A DNA stretch of 64,000 nucleotides from NCBI GenBank assembly GCA_019925095.2, contig CM034390.1, forward strand, positions 2,963,501 to 3,027,500. Reading direction: 5' to 3'. Shown here piece by piece: positions 1-10,629 of the stretch (position 1 is its first letter; the number at the start of each line of letters is the position of its first letter). The stretch comes from Dendrolimus kikuchii (lineage: Eukaryota > Arthropoda > Insecta > Lepidoptera > Lasiocampidae). A program made the translations under genes and the position numbers. The notes beneath the pieces were generated by a model. That model made no database searches, had not been told where the DNA came from, and worked only from the letters and a program-made list of their open reading frames with translations.

Positions 1-180
1 ATGGAGGAAAAAAAAAAATACATGAACTACTCTGGGGCCGATCCCAGACACCTAGACCATAGTAAATAACGGAGAAACTCCGTTTCCGAAATTTACTATA
101 CCACGAATCGAACCCGGAGCCTCTGCGTTGCAGTGAGGTAGGCCGGCAAAGGCTTTACCCGCTCAACCACAGAGGCCGTC
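1..180 (-). repeat. tRNA-derived SINE, family T1
   Basis: Read on the minus strand, the head carries a tRNA-like promoter: an A box in TGTGGTTGAGCGGG and a B box GGGTTCGATTCG. The body (GTAAATTTCGGAAACGGAG, then CTGGGATCGGCCCC-like sequence) matches copies at 10378, 18590, 37908 and 42972. This copy has lost the usual 3' tail (TAACACAAGCGTAACTTGC) and ends in an A-rich stretch at the window edge. The promoter boxes and multi-copy body argue for a SINE, not a tRNA gene. Confidence 0.75.
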
Positions 181-654
181 CGTTATTTGACTTTATTAAT
201 TTGACATATTGTAAGCTAGATTAAATTGTCCTCATTTAGATTTAAATATAAAATATTGCAAATCGGTACAGGCAGTATATAGATATACCAACGACTTATT
301 GTAACACCTTCCTATATATACGGTTATATATAGTATAACCGGTTTATGAACACTAGGACAAACAAACCTCGAAATAAAAGCCAATGACTAAATTTGAAAA
401 GGCCATAAGGTAAATCTTAAATCAATTTCAATGGAAAAAACAAAATCTATATTTTAGTACAAGGCTTCTTAGCAGAGAAATAAACGCCCGCAAAATATAA
501 GAGAAGTCGATTAAATGGTAAGTATAACTGAAATATCACAAAAGAAAATCCAATGAAACCCTTCGAAGGCTTCAAAGCGTTGTTACACTGAAAGCTTTAT
601 CAAAACATTATAATAGATTTGCAGCATTTGATTCTCTATTCAAACAATTTTCAT
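181..654. other. AT-rich DNA, no feature seen
   Basis: There is no open frame of note and no match to the other repeat families in this window. Short AT-rich words dominate. Confidence 0.5.
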
Positions 655-926
655 ATAATGCTTGGACCTCCTGTTATAAGGACAGTATACCCGCTACGCT
701 TGTCCAAGGCGGCTTGGCAGGTTTGACACGTCGGTTATTTCGATGTGCAGGTTGCATCACGATGCTTTCCTTCACCGTTGTTAGCATGAGGTAATTTATA
801 ACAATATGCACATTAGGTCAGAAAACTGCCAAGTGATGCATGAGTTCCAGCCAGGATCGAACCGGCGCCCGTTGAGTTTCGGACGCGTGCGCTTGCCATG
901 ACGCTACCACGACTTTACGATTCGAT
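655..926 (-). repeat. tRNA-derived SINE, family T2
   Basis: On the minus strand the head reads CGTGGTAGCGTCATGGCAAG followed by a B-box-like CCGGTTCGATCCTGG. The body contains CTGACCTAATGTGCATATTG and AACATCGTGATG-like words shared with copies at 16844, 40853 and 57546. It ends in the segment GACAAGCGTAGCGGGTATAC. The family differs from T1 in both body and tail. Confidence 0.65.
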
Positions 927-976
927 TTAGGTATCATTTTATCAAATACGATGTTGGCAACACCAATATTATTATT

Positions 977-1285
977 TCTTTTATTGCAGGAGTTCAGCAG
1001 ACAGGCAGACGGCCCACTGGATGGAAAGCGGTTACCATCGCCTATGGACATTTGCAACACCAAACGTGCTACAAATGCGCTGCTGCTCTCTTAAGGGAGA
1101 CCGGAACCTGGTCACTAATGCCGGAGCACAACTCAAAGTTGTTATGGCGACATGCTCTAGACCAGGGGTGGTAGCCATCCAGTCGGGCAAATACCCTACC
1201 ACCTGGCTGTGGGTTGTTTAGTCGCCTCTTACGACAGGCCGCCAGGCCGCAGGAAATTGTATTCTTTCTCCGTTCCTGCACGGAT
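977..1285 (-). repeat. P310 poly(A) retroelement, full length
   Basis: On the minus strand it starts ATCCGTGCAGGAACGG and ends CTCCTGCAATAAAAG, a polyadenylation-signal-like end plus A tail. The body is collinear with the other P310 copies, including CGGCCTGTCGTAAGAGGCGA near the 5' end. Open frames across it are accidental and not conserved between copies. A 3' fragment of a LINE or a SINE are both possible; no convincing pol III promoter was seen. Confidence 0.75.
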
Positions 1286-1336
1286 AGAAAATTTGAACTT
1301 CGAACAAAATATTTTGTTTTTGGTCAATTATTGTAA

Positions 1337-3934
1337 TAAATGGAGATGTTTTTTCATTTTCACCGAATCTTAGTACCTTAACCCAAGATTCCATACGACA
1401 ACCAACGCAAATTCCGTTGCATCGGTTCCAGGACTACATTTTGTAGTATAGGTTCGCGTTTGACCACAATCTTGCCTTATGTGGGGCGAAGATATGGTCT
1501 AGGATGGAGCACGCTTGCCTAGAAGGTACCTATTCACACGTGACTTGAAGACACCCAGGTTATATGTATCCGGAAAGACAGACTCCGGCAATGAGTTCCA
1601 CTCCTTTGCGGCGCGTATGATGAAGCTAGATGCAAAGCGCTTCGTTCTAATAGGTGGAATATCCACCATATATCGATGCCGCATGCCGGTTCGTCTGGTT
1701 GTCCGATGATGGAAGGGAGATGGCGGGATCAGATTGAAGAGCTCAGCTGCACACTCTCCAAAGTGAATCCGATAGAAAACCGACAAGCTGGCAACCCTGC
1801 GCCGATGTTCGAGACTTTGCATTTTGTCATCGAAAAGCTGGTCGTTGCCAACCAGCCTCCTGGCTCTCCGCTCAATCGACTCAAGTGCTTCGAGTTGGTA
1901 TTTGGCTGAGCCATCCCAAAGGTGAGAGCAGTACTCCATACATGCTCGTACTTGTGTTTTGTACAATACTAGCAGTTGTTCAGGTGTGAAGTACCGTCTC
2001 ACCTTCGAGAGTATGCCCAGCTTTTTTGCCGCAGTTTGTGCTATACACTCGATATATGAGCCAAAGTTAATAGTCGACGTCAAGGAAACGCCAAGAAGCT
2101 GAAGTTCGTCGGTCATCGGAACGGGTACTCCTCGGAAAGTAGGAGTTAGTTCAAAAGAACTCCTTTTCGCGGTAAAAAGACACGCCTGGGTTTTAGAGGC
2201 ATTGAACGTAACTAGGTTAGCTTTTCCCCAGTCGGAGACTGCCTTTAAAGTTACATTCAATCGCTCTACCATTGCCTCCCTAAGTGTATGGATTTCGACT
2301 CTCTCAGCTCGCGCGGTGGATGTGTATCTCTCTACAACGGTGCTATCGTCTGCATAACCATAGATACCTGGTTTGAGCAAGTCGTTGATATGTAGCACAA
2401 AGAGCGTTGCAGAGAGTACCGACCCCTGAGGAACGCCGGCGTTAATTGGCATAAGATCGGAGGACTGGCCATCCACGACCACTCGTATCAATCGGTCCGT
2501 GAGAAAGTCTGATATCCAGGTGCACAGACTGTTTGGTAGACCATATGCTGGAAGCTTGCGAATAAGGCTGTCGTGCCAGACTCTATCAAAGGCCTTAGAG
2601 ACATCCAGTGATACCGCAAGGGCTTCACCGTACTTCTCAATCGCCTCATTACAGATGTGTGAGGCGTACGCTAGAAGATCTCCAGTCGATCGATTTCGGC
2701 GGAAACCGTATTGTCGATCACTGAGAAGGTCATTTGCTTCTAGGTACGCCAGAAGCCGGTCGTTCAATACACGTTCCATGCTCTTACAGAGTATGGACGT
2801 GACTGAGATGGGCCTGTAGTTAGCAGGGTCGGCACGACTACCTTTTTTTGGTACAGGTTGAACATTGGCAAGTTTCCATGATCTTGGTACTATACCAGTA
2901 CTCAGAGAGAGACGGAATAGACGTGTCAGCACAGGTGTAAGTTCAGGTGCACAGGTTTTCAGTACTATAGCTGGGATACCATCCGGGCCGCTGGCTTTAT
3001 TCACATCCAGACTTCGCAATGTTCTACGGACCTCAGTCTGCCGGATGCGTATTTCAGACATGGTGGTTTCGCATCGGGCTAATTGAGGAGGTGTTGCGTT
3101 GTTGGAGTCTAAGCGTGAATTTTCCGCGAATAGGCTGGCAAAGAGGTTTGCTTTGTCTTCTGAAGAATGGGCCAGCGATCCGTCGGCTCTCAGCAGTGGA
3201 GGTAGTGAGGGGCGACAGAAGTTTGATTCAACCGACTTCGCGAGGGACCAAAAGGCCTTGCTACCAGTTGGATATTTAGCAAGTTTGCTCCCAATTCGGC
3301 CTATATGGTTGAATCTCGCTGTCTGCAGCACCTTTTTGCAGGATTTGGCAGCCTTATTAAAGGCTTTCTTCTTTGTGCTTTGGTCTAAAGCTTTGCTTCT
3401 GCGAGCATCAACCCAGGACAAGTATGCTTGGTGCTTGAGTACTTCAGCACGTCTGCATTCGGCACTGAACCAGGGTTGAGCTTTGTTTGACATGCACGAG
3501 TCAGAGTACGGGATGTAATATTCCATACCCTGTCGTATCACGTCAATCACGGCTTCTGCACAAGCTGAAGAGTCGGTAGAGGAGAAGCAGATAGACTGCC
3601 AAGGATAAGATGCGAAGAATGAGCGCATCTCATCCCAATCTGCTGCCTTGTAACGCCATATTCGACGGGAGCTGTTACAGCTTGGTTCAGGCGGCGAATA
3701 CACCGAAACTGCTTTTACCAGACAGTGGTCAGAAGTGCCAAGTGGCGATGTAATTGACACTGAATATCTATCTGGATCGTTGGTCAGCAGAAGATCCAAG
3801 CAATTGGCGGTATGCCCTTCAACGTCAGGTATCCTAGTAGCTCCATGTACTAGCTGGTTAAGATTCAGAGCTATCGCAAGTTTCCGCGTTTCTCTCCCAG
3901 CGTGATCAGTTATCTGGTATGGGAATAGCCACTC
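1337..3934 (-). mobile_element. 5'-truncated non-LTR retrotransposon (CR1/Jockey group)
   Basis: The element covers the long reverse-transcriptase frame plus about 160 bp of 3' UTR. An in-frame stop (TAA, just above 3934) lies immediately outside the 5' end, so the frame is cut by truncation and not by decay. An 8-bp word TTATTGTA occurs at both ends (1329-1336 and about 3935-3942) and may be a short target-site duplication, but that is weak. The 3' end lacks a clear poly(A) tail. Confidence 0.7.
1499..3934 (-). CDS. LINE ORF2 fragment: endonuclease tail plus reverse transcriptase
   Basis: The frame stays open for about 811 codons with no ATG at its beginning, as expected for a 5'-truncated copy. 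The first ~80 residues are the end of an apurinic-type endonuclease: [13 protein letters not shown], then TSDHCLVK, the SDH motif. Reverse-transcriptase motifs follow in order: [42 protein letters not shown] (catalytic Asp), [13 protein letters not shown], and GYADDSTVV (the YADD box). The C-terminal part, ending [17 protein letters not shown] and RVNRYL, is typical of CR1/Jockey-group elements lacking RNase H. In an intact element the protein nicks target DNA and copies its RNA there. The absence of stops suggests a fairly young insertion. The exact clade is uncertain. Confidence 0.85.
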   Translation of the reverse strand, partial: EWLFPYQITDHAGRETRKLAIALNLNQLVHGATRIPDVEGHTANCLDLLLTNDPDRYSVSITSPLGTSDHCLVKAVSVYSPPEPSCNSSRRIWRYKAADWDEMRSFFASYPWQSICFSSTDSSACAEAVIDVIRQGMEYYIPYSDSCMSNKAQPWFSAECRRAEVLKHQAYLSWVDARRSKALDQSTKKKAFNKAAKSCKKVLQTARFNHIGRIGSKLAKYPTGSKAFWSLAKSVESNFCRPSLPPLLRADGSLAHSSEDKANLFASLFAENSRLDSNNATPPQLARCETTMSEIRIRQTEVRRTLRSLDVNKASGPDGIPAIVLKTCAPELTPVLTRLFRLSLSTGIVPRSWKLANVQPVPKKGSRADPANYRPISVTSILCKSMERVLNDRLLAYLEANDLLSDRQYGFRRNRSTGDLLAYASHICNEAIEKYGEALAVSLDVSKAFDRVWHDSLIRKLPAYGLPNSLCTWISDFLTDRLIRVVVDGQSSDLMPINAGVPQGSVLSATLFVLHINDLLKPGIYGYADDSTVVERYTSTARAERVEIHTLREAMVERLNVTLKAVSDWGKANLVTFNASKTQACLFTAKRSSFELTPTFRGVPVPMTDELQLLGVSLTSTINFGSYIECIAQTAAKKLGILSKVRRYFTPEQLLVLYKTQVRACMEYCSHLWDGSAKYQLEALESIERRARRLVGNDQLFDDKMQSLEHRRRVASLSVFYRIHFGECAAELFNLIPPSPFHHRTTRRTGMRHRYMVDIPPIRTKRFASSFIIRAAKEWNSLPESVFPDTYNLGVFKSRVNRYLLGKRAPS

Positions 3935-3939
3935 TTATT

Positions 3940-4790
3940 GTACTACATATATTTTAACCAATTGTACTATAATATATTATTAAAAAGAAATGAAAAGACT
4001 ATTTGAAAAAATACCTACGTAATTACACATTATTATATAAATAGATCTATAGATATAATATATTTAGCTCGAAATTTACTATATTTTCAACGCTAATTCA
4101 ACTGTCGCGATTTTAGTTCAGATTATTATGATTATTTAAAAAATAATAGAACTTTGCTGACCACAGCAAAAAGTAGTGACAAATGCGCATAAAAAATCGA
4201 TTATTAAACGAATAAAATATAAAACAAATAATGAAAAATAAATGAGTACCATTTTTTCCATTAAATATCTCAAAAGCAGCGTAGAAATAAAATTCTATAT
4301 TTTCTTCAAAAATAATTGTCAACACTACATATATATACAAAGGACGATTCTAGTGCAACTCCCTGATACCGAAAGCAGAGCAAACAATGATAAATTCATT
4401 CACAGAATATATCCTATTGGCAATCGGGCACGAATATGTCTGCAAATGAATGTCAAATGCTCAAACGCAAATGTCGCGTAAGTAAAAACTAAATAATTGA
4501 AAGCAAACAAGTTAATCGTGTTAATCAATTACTCATTAGACATGCACTAGATCTACTTTTTATGATAGCTATAAAATTATTTTGAATCGGCTCTTAACAA
4601 AGACACGTATTAAAAGGAATCAATAACATCAAGTATTGTACGAAGCACGCTCTATTGAAGATGTAGGCGGCACACCTAAAATAGACAGTACATAGTAATC
4701 TTGTAACATCGTGAACACGTTGCGAGCGCGATTTACGATAAATAAATAAATAAAGCGGTGTTTATCGATTTTCAATCCTGCTTTGATTAA
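3940..4790. other. AT-rich intergenic or intronic DNA
   Basis: No protein motif was seen on either strand. An (AAAT)n run near 4740 (ATAAATAAATAAATAAAG) could be the tail of an old LINE insertion whose body is no longer recognisable. Confidence 0.4.
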
Positions 4791-4794
4791 GGAC

Positions 4795-4989
4795 ACTTAT
4801 ACATAAAATTGCTTCTGTTCGTGTGAATGTCACTGAACTCCTCGTAAATGGCTGGCCCGATTTTGATAAAAAATTTGTGTGTGTTCAAGTGGGTCCCGGG
4901 ATGATTTAGATTCACAATTGGACCCGGTAGCTAGCACTGTAATCGGGTTCCAAATTTTTAGGTTTTTAGGCAAGTACAACGTCTGCTAG
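4795..4989 (+). mobile_element. Helitron remnant (Lep1-like)
   Basis: The segment contains GGCTGGCCCGATTTTGAT and ends GTCTGCTAG followed by T, the CTAG|T terminus of animal Helitrons. The sense word CGATTTTGATAAAAAATTTG resembles the core of other short non-autonomous copies in this window. The 5' TC terminus is not clear, so the start is approximate. Confidence 0.45.
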
Positions 4990-5020
4990 TCTGATATATT
5001 TTATTAATAGATATAATACG

Positions 5021-5145
5021 GCACTGTTGGATAAGAGTATTTACGAAATGGCTCCCACGATATTCAATAAACTACCAGGATCGTTAAAAACAATACCGTT
5101 AAATATATTTTCAACACACTTGCTCATAAAGTGGCTCTATGGTCA
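5021..5145 (+). pseudogene. LINE C-terminal remnant
   Basis: About 40 in-frame codons give MAPTIFNKLPGSLKTIPLNI, which resembles the extreme C-terminus of CR1/Jockey-group reverse transcriptases (FNKLP, then a basic stretch ending KWL). There is no further coding signal on either side. It is an old fragment. Confidence 0.5.
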
Positions 5146-5484
5146 CCGCAATTAGGCACAAAATGACACCCATTATCAAACTGTGAGTAAAAAACATTAT
5201 AACTCACTAGTGAGTAATAGATTTTTTTTTTAATTTTATTGGTGGAGTTGCTTTGTTCTTAAAAAAGTTTTTATTCAAAAAAAAAGATCGTGTTCTATAG
5301 AACAAATAAATTAATGTTCCTATTGCTTGCTCATTTCATGCAACTTCTTATTTAAATAGATAATTTTAACTCGTACGTGTTTAATAAATAAAACTTTCAC
5401 TCATATATAACTTTTTTTATCTACTAAGTAAAATGAGTTTTTGTTGTTATTTTATTCACAAGTGTGTTGAAAAACGTCGTATGA

Positions 5485-5590
5485 TACACGTGTGTATTGA
5501 TGATTACCGTCCTCGGCTCTCTTAAGACCCTCGCCTACGGCTCGAGTCTCAATGGCGCCTCGGCGGTAATCACCAATGTTACACACTAGT
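5485..5590. repeat. Short foldback repeat
   Basis: The outer arms TACACGTGTGTATTGATGAT... and ...CGGTAATCACCAATGTTAC are imperfect inverted repeats of about 25 bp. The interior is GC-rich (CTCGCCTACGGCTCGAGTCT), unlike its AT-rich surroundings. It probably is a small MITE or foldback unit; no target duplication was identified. Confidence 0.5.
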
Positions 5591-6250
5591 ACCATAATGT
5601 ACTATTAAAACAAGACTAAAGCAATTATTAATAGACTAATCATATTATTCCACAAACGAATTCCTAAATGACAAATTTGAAACATAATATCAATACATAA
5701 TTAATAATAATATTTAAATTAGGCATTAAATAATTGACATACACAGATTACAATAATAATTGAATCAAAAACAGATATCTATATAATTAATAAATAAAGG
5801 TAATAAATATTATCCAGGTTACATAAAAGGTGCTTAATAAAATAAATAGGAACTAACTATTTAAATAACAACTATTAAGATCCTACTTACTTGCACACCA
5901 GTGGAACTGGTAAAATGTACTGAACTATGTATTTCTAAGAATAACACCTGTATACAACTACTTTATGCAAGAATAAATATTTAATTTCATTTCATTTTTA
6001 ATGTAAGCAAATGAAAATACGGAATTTAAAAATTTCTTTACTAATCCTTTTCAGCTACTCACTAGAAGAAGCTGCTAGTAATATTTCTACGATTCACAAT
6101 ACCCCAATGGAGATTGATTAACACGGCAGCTTTGGCAATCGTAAATGAAATTGCAGAGAATATACGAATTGAAGAGTAGATGATGCATTGTATACACTTC
6201 ACCCAGGGGCGTCACTAATGCTAATACTTCTGATGATGTACTTTAGTTGA
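5591..6250. other. AT-rich DNA with a possible LINE 3' tail
   Basis: Near 5970-6000 the sequence AATAAATATTTAATTTCATT followed by TTCATTTTTA looks like the ATTTC-repeat tail of a decayed CR1-type LINE on the plus strand. The rest shows nothing recognisable. Confidence 0.35.
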
Positions 6251-6465
6251 ATCACCATTATGTCACCGAACTACAATCAATGCAAAGCATTCCTTGCGAT
6301 AGCAGAAAGTGATATGAAAGCATTTGAGAAAGAGAGAGGATGTGTGCTCGCCTATACAATAATGGAATCAGAAAAAATAATTCAAAGCTGATATGAGAGG
6401 ACCTTTTAAAAAGTACAAAGCGAATCAATTCCAGAAGATGTAAAAAAAAGAAAATAGCAACATAC

Positions 6466-6704
6466 ACGGGAACGGATACAACAGGAGCGGGCAGTATCGC
6501 AGGCGTGGGCGTGTCCTGCGCGGCGGGGGCGGGAGCGGAAGCGTGAGCGGGAACCGGCGCGGCCGGCGGCGGGAACGGGTATGCGTCGTTTGCGTCTTCG
6601 CATTCGATCTTAACAGCCGAATCGCCACCGACGCACCGCCGTTTCGCGCCATGCTGTTGTTCCCAATCCTCAACAATCGTGTCCGATAATCTGTGTATCG
6701 TCAT
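6466..6704 (-). CDS. Putative 5' coding exon, unknown protein
   Basis: On the minus strand an ATG opens a 79-codon frame beginning MTIHRLSDTIVEDWEQQ and ending just before a strong donor, CCCGT|GTATGTTG. Codon third positions are GC-rich compared with the AT-rich flanks, which argues for a real exon. The N-terminal half is charged and includes VKIE, matching the SUMO-acceptor pattern psi-K-x-E. The second half is low-complexity Pro/Ala (PFPPPAAPVPAHASAPAPAA). Such a layout is common in transcription regulators, but I do not recognise the family. The exon would end after codon base 2. The rest of the gene would lie to the left, beyond the window. In-frame codons continue upstream to 6749 without another ATG. 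Confidence 0.5.
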
Positions 6705-6991
6705 AACGATTTCATAATTAGTGTAATGTTTTAAAATTCCCACTCCCAAAATGTCGGGAAAGCATAGAGAATTGTGTAGTTACAAGAAACTTTTCTGCAC
6801 GTTTCAATTAAAAATTGTATATAGTAAGGTCTTAAAGTTTTATGGCACAGTTAGACAAGGTATATAGTAGGCTCGTTTAAAAAGTAAAAAACAATTGTTA
6901 TTCATAATCGTATTCAGATTATTAATGTTAAAAGCGACTATTTAATCGCTTTAACTGTTAAATATACTTTTCGGAAACAATCTAACAAACA

Positions 6992-7302
6992 TTTTTTTTA
7001 TTGCCCGAGTTCAGTAGACAGGCAGATGGCCCACCTGATGGAAAGCGGTTACCATCGCCTATGAACATTTTTAACACCAAAGATGCTACCAGTGTGCTGC
7101 CACATTCTCTAAAGGGAGACTGGAACCTGGGCACTAATGCCGGAACACAACTCAAGGTTGTTATGGCGACATACTCTAGACCAGGGGTGGTAGCCATCCA
7201 GACGGACAATGCTCTACCACCTGACAGTAGGTTGTTTTGTCGCCTCTTACGACAGGCCACCCGGCTGCAGGAAATTGTATTCTTTCTCCGTTCCTGCATG
7301 TA
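6992..7302 (-). repeat. P310 poly(A) retroelement, diverged
   Basis: Collinear with the other copies but with many substitutions (for example TGTCCAT replaced by TGTTCAT, and a 5' end ATACATGCAGGAACGG). The A tail is represented by a T-run at 6992-7000 on the plus strand. Confidence 0.7.
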
Positions 7303-7419
7303 TAAAAGCACAATTAACAAAAACATTCAAACAAAGTTACTTTTACATTTATATCAGTAGGTTTCTGTATGCATTGAGACCGCTGAGTATAGTTGCTTTG
7401 TCGTATACCTGTGTCTCTG

Positions 7420-7515
7420 GCTTTAAAGAGAAGGACGGAACACCGAGGGGTATTAGTGAGTATCTCCGACTTGGGTGGCAACAGCACTTCTTCGGGAGTC
7501 CTAGTGCTACGTAAA
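7420..7515 (+). repeat. R1-type LINE 3'-UTR fragment, diverged
   Basis: GAAGGACGGAACACCGAGGG followed by GTATTAGTGAGTATC and a GGGTGGCAACAGCA word parallels the 3' UTR of the R1-clade elements at 12022 and 21084. It is a partial, old copy directly after the P310 insertion. Confidence 0.5.
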
Positions 7516-7700
7516 GCCGCGTACTCATCTGCGAGCGGTAACGGTAACCGAGCGGATGCAGCATCGTGCTCCAATGTGTACGCCGACATTGATCATCGAT
7601 TCGTCGGCGCGTTGCGAGCGCACCGCATACACAGTATCATCTTTGGTTATAGTAATTGCAACGGATATGGTTACTGCTCGTAGGTGAGAGCGCGACTTTA
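7516..7700. other. GC-richer segment of unknown nature
   Basis: This stretch is CpG-rich (GATTCGTCGGCGCGTTGCGAG) compared with its surroundings and open on both strands for about 60-75 codons. It resembles neither a listed repeat nor a known protein. It could be an old transposon interior or an exon. Confidence 0.25.
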
Positions 7701-7851
7701 GAAGAAACCTATTTATGGAACCAAAAGGATGGGGACAAAATCTAATCAATACAATTAATTAAAATTAGAGTGTCTGTTTGTAATGTCAAAATAACAATTT
7801 TTACTAAATGCATATAAAGATATATAAATCAAAAAATCATTTTTTTAAACT

Positions 7852-8023
7852 TATTCTGTCTCTCTGTCTGGATGTGCCGGATAATCTCTGAAACGGCTTG
7901 ACCAATTTTGACAGGACTTTCACAGGCAGATAGCTGATGTTATAAGGAGGTAACTTGGCTACTTTTTACATTTTTTTAGGATTCCGTGAATAAGAATTCC
8001 ACGCAGACGAAGTCGCAGGCTAG
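7852..8023 (+). mobile_element. Helitron remnant (Lep1-like)
   Basis: Contains AAACGGCTTGACCAATTTTG, then ATTCCACGCAGACGAAGTCG, and ends GGCTAG|T. The GACGAAGTCG hairpin-forming word just before CTAG is the typical 3' structure of these elements. The 5' end is eroded. Confidence 0.6.
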
Positions 8024-8806
8024 TTAAATATAAAATTTCTCATGTATGTTAATGTACAATTAATTCAAGAAACATATAATACATCATTTTGTTCTAGGAT
8101 ACGGTGGGACATAAAGAGAAGTAGCGCGTGTTGCACGTGCCAAAAATACAAATTAACACATGTGGCAGCGGGCTGCGTATGCGCAGTTGCGCCTCGTTGC
8201 TACTCATTTACGTTTATTATATTCACAGTATACGGTAATGTTAGTTTACTAACAAGTCAAGCAGAACGGTAGGGTAACTGCAGTAATGTCAGCTTGAAAT
8301 AATGTCATTACATTTAATCCTTGGGGCTGTTAAGTAGTACTTCATCTAAAAGTTTTGTGGATGCAATATTAAAGAAAATCCCCAAAAGTTCCCAATTTAA
8401 AAAAAACCTACTTTCTATTCCTAAATAAGTTCTTCATTTAAATTTAAATATATCATTCACTAGCTTGTGCCAGCGAAACTTCGTTCGCGTTGCCATGACG
8501 ACGACGTATTTGTTAGTGCATTGCATCACCAAAAAGACGCGACCGAAGCGCCACCTTTTTTGTCTATATTCGTCTATACCACCGAAACGACGTCCTTTAT
8601 CGGCATAAAAAGTATCCTAGCTATTGACCGGAGATATAAGTTACCCCCGTATTGCCATTTAATGCCATTGTCAAGCTCTAACAGACAGACAAAAATTCTC
8701 AAAATTCCGCTGGTCCGAATCAGCAGACCCCCTGATTAGTTTCTCTTTTTGAAATTCATTGCAAAACTTCGACCCCTGTACAGATTTATACAGATATAGA
8801 CATTAA
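8024..8806. other. No gene recognised
   Basis: Mixed-composition DNA with a small CpG-rich patch near 8155-8200. Short open frames on both strands have no recognisable motif. The segment 8470-8640 (GCGTTGCCATGACGACGACG) is somewhat GC-richer but unassigned. Confidence 0.3.
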
Positions 8807-9058
8807 TAACCCACAGCCAGGTGGTAGGGCATTTGCCCGACTGGATGGCTACCACCCCTGGTCTAAAGTATGTCGCCATAACAACCTTGAGTTGTGTTCC
8901 GGCATTAGTGACCAGGTTCCAGTTTCCCTTAAGAGCGCAGCAGCGCATTTGTAGCAACTTTGGTGTTGCAAATGTCCATAGGCGATGGTAACCGCTTTCC
9001 ATCGAGTGGGCCGTCTGCCTGTCTGCTGATCTCCGGCAATAAAAAAAAAAAAAAAAAT
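8807..9058 (+). repeat. P310 poly(A) retroelement, 5'-truncated
   Basis: Starts internally at AACCCACAGCCAGGTGGTAG and runs to CTCCGGCAATAAA followed by a pure A tail of more than 15 bases. Loss of the 5' part with an intact tail fits target-primed reverse transcription. Confidence 0.8.
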
Positions 9059-9444
9059 ATAAATTAAAAAAAAAAAACTGGAGTGCCTGACGGTTAATAA
9101 ATATTTCAATACGGGCTAACGTCGCTTGATAATAGTGAACATTTGAACCGAAAAAAGTTACAGCGAAATAAACTTGTTTATAATAGTTTTGACAAACGTT
9201 AATTTAAACATCTGACTATAAAAAATAGTTACACAATTTAACATGTCTAGCGTTTTATACGCTAAGTGACGAAATACGCGTAAAACCCGGCCGTGTCACG
9301 TGGAGTGTTGCGCGAGCGAACGCCTTCAATGAAACCTCTACTTGCTATTTTTGTCATATAGATATTCGTACGCACAGACCGTCAGCGCACGAGTAAATAA
9401 ATATCTGTTTGTTAATATTTTCTAAGTTTTCGCGACTTGTCTAC
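9059..9444. other. AT-rich DNA with a CpG-rich patch
   Basis: A CpG-rich patch lies at about 9280-9320 (GTGTTGCGCGAGCGAACGCC). It might be a promoter or an old element end. No coding signal was seen. Confidence 0.3.
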
Positions 9445-9910
9445 ATAATAAAACTACGTTTTAACGGTTTTAAGCGCGGTAATTTTATTTGATTTTGGTT
9501 TTTCCGACGTTTCGGCCACTTTTCGTACAACTTTGCGTACAACGGAACACAAACCAACTTGACTGATAATAACTTTTATTTTTCCTTCCACCCATTTTAA
9601 TATTATATAAAATTATTAGAGCTAGGCATGTTTGCTGAAGAGTTTCTTGCGCCGCTTCTTCTCTTCAAGCCATAACATGTTGCGAAGCGGTAGTAAATTA
9701 GATTAGGCTCCCATAGAGTAAATAATAACCATAAACAAAATTAAAATTAACAAGTTGGCGGTAGGCTAAATAAAACTTTAACAATACTCGTTGACACTTG
9801 ACATCTTTGTCTGCCGTGATCACGGCCACTGAAAAGTGGCCGAAACGTCGGAAAAACCAAAATCAAATAAAATTACCGCGCTTAAAACCGTTAAAACGTA
9901 GTTTTATTAT
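9445..9910. mobile_element. MITE with perfect 80-bp terminal inverted repeats
   Basis: The left arm 9445-9524 and right arm 9831-9910 are exact reverse complements over 80 bp, starting ATAATAAAACTACGTTTTAA and including CCGACGTTTCGGCCACTTTT. The interior (CTTGCGCCGCTTCTTCTCTT) recurs, diverged, at 60525-60735. It has no transposase. The target duplication could not be fixed because the outer bases are themselves near-palindromic. Confidence 0.85.
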
Positions 9911-10368
9911 CTGTTAGTTAACTTTTACAACTATACTTCGTAATCGATTCCAATGAATTAAGTATCGATTCATTAAAGGAAAACATATGTATTGTTTTTT
10001 AGATGTAAATTAATAAAAAAAACTTCTACTTCAGTTTTTGTGTGAATCGAACATAGCAGAGTCCACTCTGCGGTTGCACTCATGTGTCGTACACAATCTC
10101 ACTAATCATACTATCATTTTATCAAACATTTATCACTTATCATTTATTTTCATAAGCCTAGTATTTTTCATCAATTTAATGCATCATATTATAGCCATCC
10201 AAGTTGTTATTGTTGACTATAATTTACACCACATCCATTATCATCAACTCATCATCGTACCGCAACAACATCATATGTAGCGCCGTAACCCGTACACTAG
10301 ACGACATCGGCGGACACACAAATGATTATCCCCAAAACTTGCAAATTTACCTACAATTGTTAATCCTT
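9911..10368. other. AT-rich DNA, no feature seen
   Basis: An 80-codon plus-strand frame (10038-10280) is low complexity and His/Ile-rich, as expected by chance. No repeat family was recognised. Confidence 0.4.
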
Positions 10369-10377
10369 AAAAGATGT

Positions 10378-10620
10378 TGACGGCCTCTGTGGTTGAGCGG
10401 GCTAAGCCTTTGCCGGCGTACTTCACTGCAACGCAGAGGTTCCGGGTTCGATTCCTGGTATAGTAAATTTCGGAAACGTATTTTCTCCGTCATTTACTAT
10501 GGTCTGGGTGTCTGGGATCGGCCCCAGAGTAGTCCGTTGTATATTACCCATAACACAAGCGTAACTTGCTTAATTTGGGGATATTCAATATGTGTGTTTG
10601 TCTGCCGATTCTTAAAAAAA
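10378..10620 (+). repeat. tRNA-derived SINE, family T1, with TSD
   Basis: Complete copy: A box in TGTGGTTGAGCGGG, B box GGTTCGATTCC, a body, then TAACACAAGCGTAACTTGC and TTGGGGATATTCAATATGTG, ending in an A run. It is flanked by AAAAGATGT at 10369-10377 and 10621-10629, a 9-bp duplication. This copy defines both ends of family T1. Confidence 0.85.
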
Positions 10621-10629
10621 AAAAGATGT

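Noticed and set aside
10378..10460. tRNA gene prediction from A and B boxes
   Set aside because: The boxes sit in a repeated body with an A-rich tail and target duplication, and no cloverleaf could be drawn with a paired acceptor stem. The same applies to the other T1 and T2 copies.
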